DNA of 64,000 nt, from contig DF237274.1 in the NCBI GenBank assembly GCA_000708835.1, forward strand, positions 38,781 to 102,780. Reading direction: 5' to 3'. The stretch is from Klebsormidium nitens (lineage: Eukaryota; Streptophyta; Klebsormidiophyceae; Klebsormidiales; Klebsormidiaceae). The number at the start of each line of letters is the position of its first letter. Within the stretch, counting starts at the first letter, position 1. Below, piece by piece: positions 47,681 to 58,537 of the stretch. The notes under the pieces were generated by a model. It saw only the letters and a list, made by a program, of their open reading frames with translations. It ran no database searches and had not been told where the DNA came from. The translations under genes were made by a program, and so were the position numbers.

Positions 47681-47862
47681 CAGTACCGTCGGTAAGTATA
47701 GGTTATCCAACGAGTGCGAGAGAATATCGAAGTTTCGCGTCGAACGAGAGCGGATATTCCACGAGGGCCTCCGAGGCCCGAGTGGAATATGAAGCTCGAG
47801 TTTGACGCGAAATCTTCGATATGCTCGAGCACGAGTGAGGGTAACCGACTTATCGCACGACC
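47681..47862. repeat. Long imperfect hairpin, about 88-base arms
   Basis: The left arm (47681-47766) and right arm (47778-47862) are inverse copies at roughly 80% identity, centred on GGCCTCCGAGGCC. Shared blocks include ATATCGAAG, TTTCGCGTC, ATATTCCAC and GGTTA. Part of the outer right arm recurs in inverse at about 48014-48040. It could be a MITE or the precursor of a small RNA. Confidence 0.65.
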
Positions 47863-48709
47863 GGACTCTGATGCATCGTCGAACCTGGTAAGGGTCTCGC
47901 GTTTTTTCAACGGCTGAGCGTTGAATAAACATATATATTCACCGCTGGGGTCGCCAACGGAATTCGACGTCGAAACTTTACTAATACTCAACGCCGAAAT
48001 GGCTGAGCGCAAAAACCGGTCGTGGGATAAATCGCGGTTGGATGCTTCTTGCCCGGCGAATGGTGGCCAGTGGCATGAAGTGCGGTGCAAGTTACAACTG
48101 CTTCAAAGCCCCTTCAAAGCCTTGAAAGCTTCACCAGTCCTCCAGTCGGAAGAGACGGAAGGAGTTGGACGTGAAGTCGTCGTACGGAGTGCGAAAGTCT
48201 TCGACGAATGGTCAGCTCACATGACCAACTCATGAGCTGGCATAGCCGGTGGGCGTATTGCATGCAAATACTTCCTGCTCACTTCCTGATGCAGCGCAAC
48301 GCTTGTAAGAAAGGCCGATCGATGGTTAAGCGTCTCGGCGACCAAGTGTCCAAGTGGGCGCTACAAGAGATCGCAAACGCCCAAGCTTTTCGATTGACAC
48401 CGGTGCTTAGGCCATACCAACATGGATTATCAGGCTGCATGTTTGCACCAAAACGCAATGAAGGTCATTTGATTGCATTTTCAATGAGCACGGGTTTGCT
48501 ACCATGTAAGTGGAAGAAGAGAAGAAGAATAGCTATCGACCATGCAAAAATGAGTCCATGCATCATTCAGTCAACTGTCAGTGGAAGGTCGGCCGCGCCG
48601 CGCCAAGACTGGACCGCCCATGCGAGCTGCCATAATTCATGCCACCTGCGTCGCATCACGTCATACGCAAGCTTTCGGTTATGCAATTGAAGCTAGCTGA
48701 AACTCCGAA

Positions 48710-49343
48710 CACAGGCTGGTTATGTACGCAATGATCGGGTTCCGCGACGCCGTCGCGACGGTCGGGCAACCGTTCGCCAACTGTTGGCGCCAACAGTTGC
48801 CCGACAACATTGCAACAGCATTGCAACTTGTCGCAACACTGAAAGTACGTTTTTTGACGTTCGATATATACGCGGGCAACAGGACCGATCGCTGAGTCAA
48901 ATTCTCAGCCTACAAGCTTTTATCGTAGACTTTGACTTTTGTCGATAATTACCCGATGTCAAACTCGCGCGTAGGCCCGACTTTTTAAAGGCTGCAAAGC
49001 ACATGCATTGTCGAAGCGGATTGACACCATTCCCTTTGAAAACGCCAAATTAAAACACTCTCCTGGAAGTTACAGTATGTTCGATTTAATGTCCTAGGCT
49101 GCTTAAGTCTCGTAAGTAGAGACTGTTTTTTCGAGGGATTTGACACGCCATGTAAGTTCTTTTTTGCCCCTGTTTACAGGCAAATCACTGAGGCAGAGTT
49201 GCAACACTGTCGCGACACTTTCGAGAGTGTTGCGGAGTTGTTGCCCGACGGTCGGGCAACGGCTGCGCAACCGTTGAATGCCCGACGGTCGATCGACGGA
49301 CTCGACCGTCGCAGACCTGGAGTCTGCATATAACCAGCCTGTG
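48710..49343. mobile_element. TIR element, non-autonomous (634 bp)
   Basis: Exact 14-base terminal inverted repeats, CACAGGCTGGTTAT at 48710-48723 and its inverse at 49330-49343, bound a segment without coding capacity. Internally GTCGGGCAAC or its inverse occurs at least four times (about 48761, 48797, 49230, 49241), building nested hairpins. A 22-base perfect palindrome, CAACTGTTGGC then its inverse, lies at 48778-48799. Target-site duplication is not clear (AA or GAAC-like flanks). Confidence 0.65.
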
Positions 49344-49929
49344 AACTTATCATACGTCGTTACCAGCATAAGGTTGATTCATCGCCGCCCGGCCTTCTTG
49401 TAGCTTTCGTACATGTGCCGCCCTCTGATCGGTTCATCACGTTTCAAACGGTTCGATCAATAGAGGGGATCAGGTGTACAAGTCGCTCTAGAAGCATCGT
49501 ATTGCTCGTTTCCACGTGTATAGCTACGAAGCCATGTCCACTTTGCAATCGAGTAGCACATCAGAGTGCATTTGTATCATGAACCACAATCAAAGGTTGT
49601 CCACAATCAAAGGTTGTCCGTTGGAAAAAGTAGCAGCAGAATGCAGCGGTCATTCCTTGGCGTTGCATACGAGCACCCAAAATATTTGTTCCTTCTCTTC
49701 ACGTAGTTAGAGCCGCTTGTGGTTTGAAACATTCGAGTAAGAGTAGCGCTTCCATGTGCAACAGGTTGGTGTTGCATGAAAGTGACCTTGTTGCAAGGAC
49801 CGTCGAGCACTGCCCTAATGGTGTAGCGTGACAACGTCACCTTTGCTCAACTTCTTGGCAGAGTTAACATCACACCTGCGACCTCAACGAATGCAACTTG
49901 CCCCTTTTTGTGTACATTTGAAGCTACTT

Positions 49930-50001
49930 TGTAAGCTTTTTAGATGGGACGTACTAATGCACGTATGTAAGCTTTTTCGGTGGGACTAATGCGACGTGCA
50001 T
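49930..50001. repeat. Two-copy 36-base tandem repeat
   Basis: TGTAAGCTTTTT opens both copies, followed by diverged TGGGAC, ACTAATGC and ACGT/CGTGCA blocks. It lies just beyond the ALDH10 stop, possibly within its 3' untranslated region or downstream flank. Confidence 0.6.
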
Positions 50002-50050
50002 GTACCCAAGTAGCATCCCCAAAAGCTCTTCGAGTTCATTCAAGGGGGAC

Positions 50051-53000
50051 TCACAACTTGGAAGGGGCTGGGTACCAAGCCCAGGGATCACTCGAGATAT
50101 ACTTCGTGACCTGCTTAACGGAGAGGTAGTTCTCCAAACCCCTGCAAAGAGCAAGCGCCAAACCAACCCAGTTGATTTCGTATGCTAGTATTCCAAATCC
50201 TTATGCTGGTACCTCGCATTGTTAGGACAAGGGGTAAGAGCCGTTCCATTGCAGCCCCTCACGAACCCCACAAAAGCACTTAAGAGCGTGCTTTTCCTTT
50301 CGTGGCTCTTGATTCAGATCCAGATTAGAGCAGTTCTACAGAGCTTCGCTTGCTCCCGTCGTCCAAGCCTTGAGGGCATATGCCGACTCCAACAGGACAT
50401 CACACAAATGAGGGATGCGAAAAGTAAACCCATGGACACAGAAGTGGTCAACAAATTCCTCAGCGGAACGGACTCCGCCGCACTCGGCTCACCAGGCCCG
50501 AGCTCGTATTCGAAGCACATTGCGAAGTATGCAAGCAGAAACCCGGCAACAGGTAAGACGCGAACAACCCCTCCAGCGGACCGGAATCCGCCGGAACCCA
50601 CTCACCAGGGCCAGAGCTCGCGTTCAAAACACATCAGGAGGTACGCAAGCAGAAAAAAGGGAACCCAATAAGACGCGGACAGCCCCCCCAGCGGAACGGA
50701 ATCCGCCGGAATCCGCTCACCAGGGCCCAAGCTTGCGTCCGTGACACATACCAGAATGTGCACGCGGAAAACCCATAAGCGAACAGGAAGCGGACAGCCC
50801 CATCAGCGGATCGGAATCCGGCCGAAATCCGCTCACCAGGGCCCGAGCTCGCGTCCGAAGCCGCTGCGCTTGACGCCGCCCCAGGGCGCCTGGCAGAAGC
50901 ACGGCTGCGAGCAGTTGATCCAGAAGATGCCGCACTGGATCGCCTCCGACACGCGCTGGCACCGGGCCTCGTCCTTGGAGATGACGGCCGCCGCGAGCCC
51001 GTAGCTGCAAAGAAAAAAAAGCGGAGATGCTTTTGGCAGGGCCTAAGGAATGCGACCGATCAAAAATCCTTATGCGAAAAGACGAAAACTCGAGAAGGAG
51101 AAGCAATGCTGAACTTTCATAACAGAAGCGGGCTGCTTCAACGTAAGGAGCAGTTTCGAGCCGATGCGCACCGGCTGTAAGACTGGACGAACGGGTCACG
51201 GGACTCTTCTGGACGTAGCCGTCAGATGACCTTTGAAAATGCGAAGAGTGCCGCAGAAACGGCGCCTTTCTGCACCCCTTTGGAATGCAAGCGTTCTCGC
51301 TTACGAAACTCCAAGATTCTTACAAAACTCAAAAATTCCTGTCCAGCACACAAGTCACCGCACTGAGGGACTCCAACTTGATAAGCGAACCAAAGCACAG
51401 ATGGAATGCACTCACATTGAATCGTTGGCCTTGTTGATGGCCTCCTCTTCCGTCCGAAACGTGTCGACGGACAGCACCGGTCCGAAGATCTCGTCCGTCC
51501 AGACCTTGTGGTGCGGCTTGATGTCCACGAACACGGTGGGCTCCAAAAAGTAGCCCTTGGGCAGGTGCTGGACACGTGGCACACAGTGAAGCCGTCAGAC
51601 ATCCGCAGAGGTGACGCGCATTAGATATAAATGAGTGTTAAGTCCTGTTTGAGCGTGTGAGTAAATAATGCGGCTTGATCACGACAAACTGGTGCTTGGG
51701 CAAGTGCTGGACACGTGGCACTCAGCGAAGCCGTCAGAAATTTGCAGAGGAGACGGGCGTTTATCCTAAAATGTCTCGATTGTTGTTTGGACCCTGTTCC
51801 CCGTCAAATCGGCTTGGTCACCAGAAGGTGAGCCTTGGAAAGGTACTTTTACATGTGGCAGGAATGAATGTCGTCAGCCGGACAATTGTGCCGGAAGGTG
51901 GGCGTTTATTATGCCAGCTGTCCTGTTTCGGTTGATGTTGCAGCGTTTCGCGTGGATTTGTGAATCTGGACCTCTCAGTTCCGATGCCCTCGTCGTGTTC
52001 GGGCTTACCGGAAGGTACTACCGATCACTTGCGGGGCCATGATGACCCGCAAAAGTAAGAGCCGGAATCGCAGGTGCCGCTGTTAGATTCGCCGACACGG
52101 TGGAGAACCGCAGCTGATTGCATGTGATCCGATTTTTCCAGGACAGAAGGATCGATGCAAGTGGTGCAAGACTCGATACCAATGCCAAGCTCACTCAGTC
52201 GCAACTCTGAACGCTGTGAACCCGAGTCTCCAATACGCAGTGTGCACTTTCTCGAAGGTTTTCTCAGGTAGGAAGGAAGGGCTCTCCGACTGGGTGCATA
52301 AAGACTGTTTGGATAAGGTTTCAAAAAGCGGAAATCGCATAGAGATTTATCCTCGTTTTATTGCAATCTTATATTATATAGGAATTCTTTGTGTCGAAAT
52401 GTTCGGAAACGAGCGACTTCTGAAAGCGGACAAGCGCGCGGGCTGCATACCTTTGGTCGCTTGCCTCCAGTCAGAAGCGTCGCGCCATCCTTCTTGCCGG
52501 CCTCGATGCAGCCAAGCACTTTTTCGTACTGCAGCGAAAAATGTGCAGAAATGTGAGCATGGGACTCAAAAGCCGCTCACAAACAGACGTTGTCAAGCAA
52601 GGGGTGACCCATGCTCGAGAAGCCACTGCAAAGTAGCGCCTGTTTATTGCCAGTTCTTGCAAACCTTGTTCCCGAAGCACCTTCAGGGAAAAGTGTGAAA
52701 GCCCTGGGCTGCAAACTCTCCACAAGTGCTTTTCGCGGGTTTGCAGCGACGAAACGCCGGCGGAATTACGGACAAGATCGCCACCGCCATACACAGACGG
52801 AACCAGAAATTGCAGCCGCTGAATATCACCAATTGCGCCTGATCAAGACCAATTGCGACTAGAGAAAAATGAGGACCCCATTTCTTTCTACAATCTCAAC
52901 GCAACGAAACCCTTACATGGCTCTCGGCCCGAGACGCGATTTGCGGTTCAGTTGGTCAGCGATTACAATAGCTTGCGCCCACGCCTTGAACTTGTGCTCA

Positions 53001-56000
53001 AACCCAGAAAAGACTAAGGATTGATCCAACGTCGCCTGGAATCGAAACCTAAGGAATCTCACCTGGCTTTCGCTGACGAGCGGCCCGAGGCGCGACTTGC
53101 GGTTCAGTGTGTCATCAATCACAATGGCCTCCGCCCACGCCTTGAGCTTGTGCTCGAAGTCAAAAGAAGACGAAAAAGGAACCCAACTCCGTCTGATCCA
53201 AAACCGAAAAGATTCTTACCTTACTTTCGCTGACTAGCGGCCCGAGGCGCGACTTGCGGTTCAGTGGGTCAGCGATAACGATAGCCTCCGCCCACGCCTT
53301 AAGCTTCTGCTTGCACTCAAGAAACTTCGTTCTGAATCGAAACTCAAAAGACTCTTACCTGACTTTCGCTGACGAGCGGCCCGAGGCGCGACTTGCCGTT
53401 GAGTTGGTCAGCAAATCACGATGACCTCCGCCCACGTTCTAGGCTTGTGCTCAAACTCAGGAAAAACGAAAATCAAATCCAACTTAGTTTCGAATCGAAA
53501 CCTAGAAGACCCTCACCTGGCTTCGGCTGACAAGCGGCCCGAGGCGCGACTTGCGAGTTCCGTGGGTCCGCAATCACAATGACCTCCCCCCATATTCTGA
53601 GCTTATGCTCAACTCAGCAAAAACGAAGATCATATCCAACTTCGTGTCGAATCGAAACCTTCAAGACTTTCACCTGGCTTTCACTAACGAGCGGCCCGAG
53701 GCGCGACTTGCGGTTCAGTGGGTCCGCCATAACCATGGCCTCCGCCCAAGCCTTGAGCTTCCGCTTGAGCTCAGAAATGTCCCAAATGGAAAACCAAACC
53801 CAACTTCGTTTGGAATTGAAACCTAGGAGACTCTCACCTGGCTTTCGCTGACGAGCGGCCCGAGGCGCGACTTGCGGTTCAGTGGGTCAGCAATGACGAT
53901 AGCCTCCGCCCACGCCTTGAGCTTCCGCTTGAACTCGTCGGCGATGCTCTCTTGCACCAGGAGTCGTGACGTGGCGCTGCAGATCTGGCCGTTGGTCCAG
54001 AACGCGCCAAACATCGCCCACTCCACGGCTGCAAGAGAAGACGCGAAATACTGGTGAACAGAGTGAGGCTTATCTCAACCGTAAACGAGATTAGGCTGGT
54101 GATTCGTTGCCAGAGGGGTTTGGATGATGCTTCAAAGCCGGTAGGTATAGACCCATGCTTTGTGGTGTTCGAACCATTGCAACTGAGGGAAGGGTTCGAC
54201 GGTGCTCAAAAGGCAACTCGACTCTCGCGCGAGTTCGTAAGGAATCAAACGCTTCGGTAGGGTGGATAACGCATGTTGAAGACCGTGGCTCGAAGACCCT
54301 CCCAAAGCAGCTTTGCTTTTAGAATGTAATGTAGTAGTATGTGTCTCAGAGGCCTACATCAAGGACTTCGGCTCTTCGCTACTAAAGCATGCCGACCCTT
54401 TAAGAGTTTTACGCAGTGGTCAAAACATCTTCTCAAGAGCACTTTTGATTCTTCGTTCATACAGATCATCGTACGGCCAGTCAGCCAAAAGAACCACGAA
54501 GGCGTCAGCCAGAATCATCTTCGGTCGATCTCTTTAAAATTATTTGAAATGCATGCTCCTACCTTTGTCAATGTCTGCGTCCTCGAACACCATAAGCGCG
54601 CTCTTCCCACCGAGCTCCAACGAGACCGGCTGCAAGAAAACAACTGGATTGAACATGTCGAGAGAAGAACTCCATAGCGAGATAGACTTTCTCACTGCCC
54701 AGTACGAGTCACCGCCCTCCCTTTTGCACCGAGAAACCGGATGCTCGCCCGCCCCACACCTATCCGGCTTTTCTTCTTGTGCATTCAATGATTCAGCTCC
54801 ATAAATCAGCACGACGACTCTCAGATCTAGCACATTATGCGGAAAGCTTGGACGGTCTAAGAAGCAGTGGTTCGACGCGATGCGTAAGCGTTCGTTGGGG
54901 CGTGCCGGGTTACGTCACAGAACTGATGTCCAACGCTAACGAAGTACGAACCAGCTCGTCGGAAAGTGGGCAGTTTCGGCGCCATTTTGACACAGAGCTC
55001 GGCACCAGATCCAGGAAAAAGAACTGCTGACCGACTCATGACGCACGAGGCAACCCACAATATGAACCAACCATGTGCCTTGGAAAGCGCATTAGTCAAC
55101 ACCGACAAAGCGACCCTCGTTCGACGAAGGCTCGTTTTCGAGCAAGGATAAGACGGACCTTGATTGCTTTCGTGGCAGCCATCATGATTCGCTGTCCAGT
55201 TGCAGTACTGCCTGTGAAGGCCACCTGTCAGAGAAAAGAGGCGTGGGGTATTGCTTCTTTCCGCTTCGTTTCTAGTGTGAGGTTTTGGAGCGAGAAGATG
55301 CCCTGATGAGCTCGCCGTTTCAATCCCTTGGTTCTCAGACAAAAGGAGACAGTTGACAAATTAAATAGTACAGTAGGGACTACAACAAAACTCAAAACGG
55401 AACAGCCGCCCCAGTGATGCCCAGGTCCACATTCGAAAAAGGAGTACTTTGATTTTTGAATGAATTGGTGGACGTTTCAACCACCAGAATCCTCAAAAGA
55501 AAATCGGCGCTCAGAATTTTGCGCTGAGAAGGGACTTGCCGCCCAGGTGCCAACAGGCATGAAACGACCGGCCCACTTAATTCCCCAGGTCTAGCTTCGA
55601 GAAACGAGTTGACCACGAACGGGTGGGCAAAATCGGTAACATTTTGAATATGATCTGACGCTCAGAAAGTCCTTAGTTTTTCAGCGGAGAGCCACTCCCC
55701 GAAGGGTTCAGTCTGAGAAAGGACCCGCAGATCCAAGAGCCAATATTTCGTAACACAGCACAAGATCGTACCTTGTCAACTCCTGGGTGCTCTGCCAGCG
55801 GCGCGCCTGCCGTTGGCCCCAGCCCAGTGACGATGTTCAGCACGCCGGGAGGAAGCCCGACGTCAGCAGCAATCGCGCCGAGCTCCAGACACGTGCTGTA
55901 GGGAACACGCGTTTTAAGATGTTGTGAGGAATCTTCGAAGTAAGGCAATGCTCGGGTACGAAACGCTTCGTGTCTCGATTTGTGGGATATCTTTTCACGA

Positions 56001-58537
56001 AGAATAGAGAATCCTCTGGAAGAGGTCTACAGTCCCTTCGGTGCGAACGAGGCTCTATTCCGCATGGCAATAGGAGAATTTGAAAGATGTTTGGGAGCAG
56101 CGCTAATGCAGAACGTGAAAGCCAGGGCTTTACGGAAGATAGAGAAGGGATGGATGGCTTCTTGAATCCACTCAATGGCAGCCATGAGAACTTTGAGACG
56201 ACTCTTCTAGGAGGAAAAACGCCGTGGCCCTTGTGTGCTTACATCGAGGCCAGCTCAGACGGCTTCAGGATTGCGCAGCAGCCCGCCGCCAACGCCGGAG
56301 CAACTTTCCAGGCTGCCATCAACATGGGGTAGTTCCTGAAAGGCAAGAGGAGCGCATGTCAGGTGTCAAAAGAACTCTACTTGCTTTCACTTTGAGCAGA
56401 ATCAAGCTCTGCTAACTCGTCGGGGTCACTGTAGCTTGCTACTTGCCCCCCACAGATCCGCCATTGAATTGGTGCTCAGTTTTGAGCCTGGAGAGGCGGC
56501 TTCAGTTGTCAACATTCTCAGGCAAGACAGTAGGGAACGGGCGTCTATGACACGATCGACGAGACAAGGCAGCCAGCCAGAAACAGCCGCTAACTTTGAG
56601 CCAAGTTTCACTGCAGTCGGAAATCCAAATCGACTTCCAGGACTAGATCGAAGAAGCACTACAGACATCATTCCAAATCGACTCGCTATCTCCGAGCAAA
56701 GGTTTGTGACGCCTGTCAACCTTCCAGATTGACTCACTTCCCTAACGGGGACTTTGTAACAGCATGAGTTGGTTGAAATACAAACAAAAATTGGGCACAT
56801 TCTCACCAGGGGGTGATAAGGGCCACGACTCCAATCGGCTCCTTGGTCACGTGCGATTTGAAGGTGTCCATGGGGACTTTGATCTCGGTGTACTTGGTGG
56901 CGTCCAAGCCCTCCGCCAGCTCAGCATAGTACTCAAAACAGCCAGCCACGTCATCCTGCAAAGAGCGATATTCACACAAAGTTGTCAGCCCCTTTGAAGT
57001 CTGTGTGAAGCAGAACCGTTCGTGTCGGAGGTGTCGTTAAATTTACAGGTGATTCTCCATCAATGGCCTTGTTGTGAAGAAGAGACTGCGCTGAAGTGAA
57101 ACATTTGTGAGCTCATTGTGAAGGATGACAGCTCGCAAGCTTTCTGGCAAGGAACAGCTGCAGTTCAATCTGTGGCCCCCAGTAGTTTTGGACCCCCCAG
57201 TAGTTTTGGACCAGAGCATTCCCATGTGTACAGCTTGAGCGTGCCATGTCGAAGCCCTTCTTTACAAGTATTTGCCCTCTGAAGACAATTGAAAGGCTTA
57301 CCGAAGCATCCTTAGAACTTCTCAGTTACAAGGAGATGCGTAAGGTTTCAACCAGAATCAAGGTACTTGTGATGCAGCCACGACTTTTAAGAACCAAACA
57401 GACGGACCCTAAGCTAGCGGAGCAAAAAATGAAGGTTGCCAGGATCACTCACCATGTCCCACTCTGCTTCATCGATTGGCTTGCCATTGTCCATGGACTC
57501 AAGCTGTGCAAGCTGCGACTTGCGCTCGGTGACCTGATGAATTAAGTAGAGTTACCCTTCAGTTGTGGATTCTGGGACACTTCACACCCGCACGAGACTC
57601 AATGTTCGCTCGCTAAACATTTCCTTGAAAGCTGCTTTCATGGGGCCCATTCTCATCCTCACAGCTCAAGTGAGCCTACAACAGAAAGTCACTTGGTCCA
57701 ACACATCCTGTACTGGAGTGCATACATTGAAGAGAGGGAGGGACCAAAGGTATGTCTTTAAGAAACTTCAACCCCTGCCAGAAAAGGATTCCAGCTACAG
57801 TCAAACCTTGGGCCCAAAAGCTGAATGCTCCAAACAGGAGATAGCCAGAAGCTCCCGTATACCTTTGCAGCAATTGCCCGGAGGTACTTGGCACGCACGG
57901 CGCCCGTAGCCCTTGCCCAGTCCTTGCCCCCATTCCTGGTGAAAGCGTCCCTTGCGGCCTTCACCGCCTTGTCTACGTCTTCAGCAGTGGCCGCAGGGAT
58001 TGCGCCTGTGCCCCACAAGATGCACCAAATCTCCAATCAGTTTGATCAGGGAGACTCATAACTATACGAAGTGTCCAACACAAAAGCGTACAAAGTGTCC
58101 AAGACCAAAATGGAGGTATCCAAATCAATGAGAGCAAGGTTTATGCCCATGAACGTGCATCAGGTTGGGGACAACAAGCAGCTCTTGTAAGGGCAACGAG
58201 AGACATACATAAGACTAGACTTAGGACAAACAAGATTGAATTGCCAGCGGAGTCTTGCTCTTGGACCTAGTACAAACATTTTGACCTCAACACTCTAAGA
58301 CAATCTTGATTCCCCCCAAAAGCTGCTAAGTCTTCAAAAACCCCCTGTTGCATTCTGCATAATCAGTTTGACGGACAACCTCAGCTGGGTCTCACCGATG
58401 CTCTCCTCAGTTGCTGGGTTGATGATTGGGAGGCGTTCATTGAGAACAGGGGCTACCCATGTGCCATTGATGAAGAGATCCCTGGTTGGCACGGCAGTCC
58501 GTGCAGCCACAGCAGAGTGGCCATCACTTTCAGCCAT
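50051..58537 (-). CDS. ALDH10: Peroxisomal betaine/aminoaldehyde dehydrogenase, family 10
   Basis: Thirteen exons join in phase: 58396-58537, 57863-58005, 57453-57533, 56807-56955, 56243-56335, 55772-55895, 55159-55224, 54563-54629, 53838-54028, 52451-52528, 51416-51567, 50837-51004 and 50051-50141 (TGA), giving 514 residues. Family marks run throughout: [50 protein letters not shown] (general base Glu271), GQICSATSR (catalytic Cys305), [14 protein letters not shown] and [12 protein letters not shown]. It ends PAPSKL, the peroxisomal targeting signal type 1. The enzyme oxidises aminoaldehydes from polyamine and choline breakdown with NAD+, giving GABA, beta-alanine or glycine betaine. Length is normal (about 500). 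Introns after exons 9 and 12 and before exon 11 hold tandem copies of the adjoining exon edges. Intron 7/8 boundaries include an unusual gtccgt donor at 55158. Confidence 0.96.
50440..50860 (-). repeat. Four-copy array of ALDH10 exon 12 end plus donor
   Basis: The 3' edge of exon 12 (CGCGAGCTCGGGCCCTG then gtgagc) at about 50837 recurs three times downstream in the intron, with junctions near 50721, 50606 and 50493, a period of 113-116 bases. Each copy carries about 20 coding bases and about 90 intronic bases including CGGAATCCGCCGG and GACGCG blocks. Confidence 0.8.
51535..51900 (-). repeat. Three-copy array across the ALDH10 exon 11 acceptor
   Basis: The acceptor edge of exon 11 (inverse of CTTGGGCAGGTGCTGGACACG, read on the plus strand from 51556) recurs at about 51695 and, more degraded, about 51833. 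The period is about 139 bases. The second copy keeps 25 of the first 28 bases and the following GAAGCCGTCAGA block. Confidence 0.75.
52880..53990 (-). repeat. Seven-copy array of ALDH10 exon 9 3' half
   Basis: The true exon 9 ends at 53838. Six further copies of its last 96 or so bases plus about 55 intronic bases follow in the intron, with junctions at 53674, 53517, 53359, 53220, 53063 and about 52917 (spacing 139-164). Each encodes a version of [20 protein letters not shown] and starts after a pyrimidine-rich run ending GAG. Copies at 53674, 53220 and 53063 are open, in frame and have good donors. Copies at 53517 and 53359 are frameshifted, and the 52917 copy is truncated. Confidence 0.9.

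Larger units (their letters stand above)
46899..50050. other. Intergenic region rich in inverted and tandem repeats
   Basis: About 3.1 kb lies between the 3' ends of the IF1-like gene (+) and ALDH10 (-). It contains the hairpin at 47681-47862, the inverted-repeat element at 48710-49343, a doubled 17-base unit near 49583-49616 and a doubled 36-base unit at 49930-50001. No protein-coding frame with family resemblance was found, and the frames at 47638-48235 arise inside the hairpin region. Confidence 0.55.
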
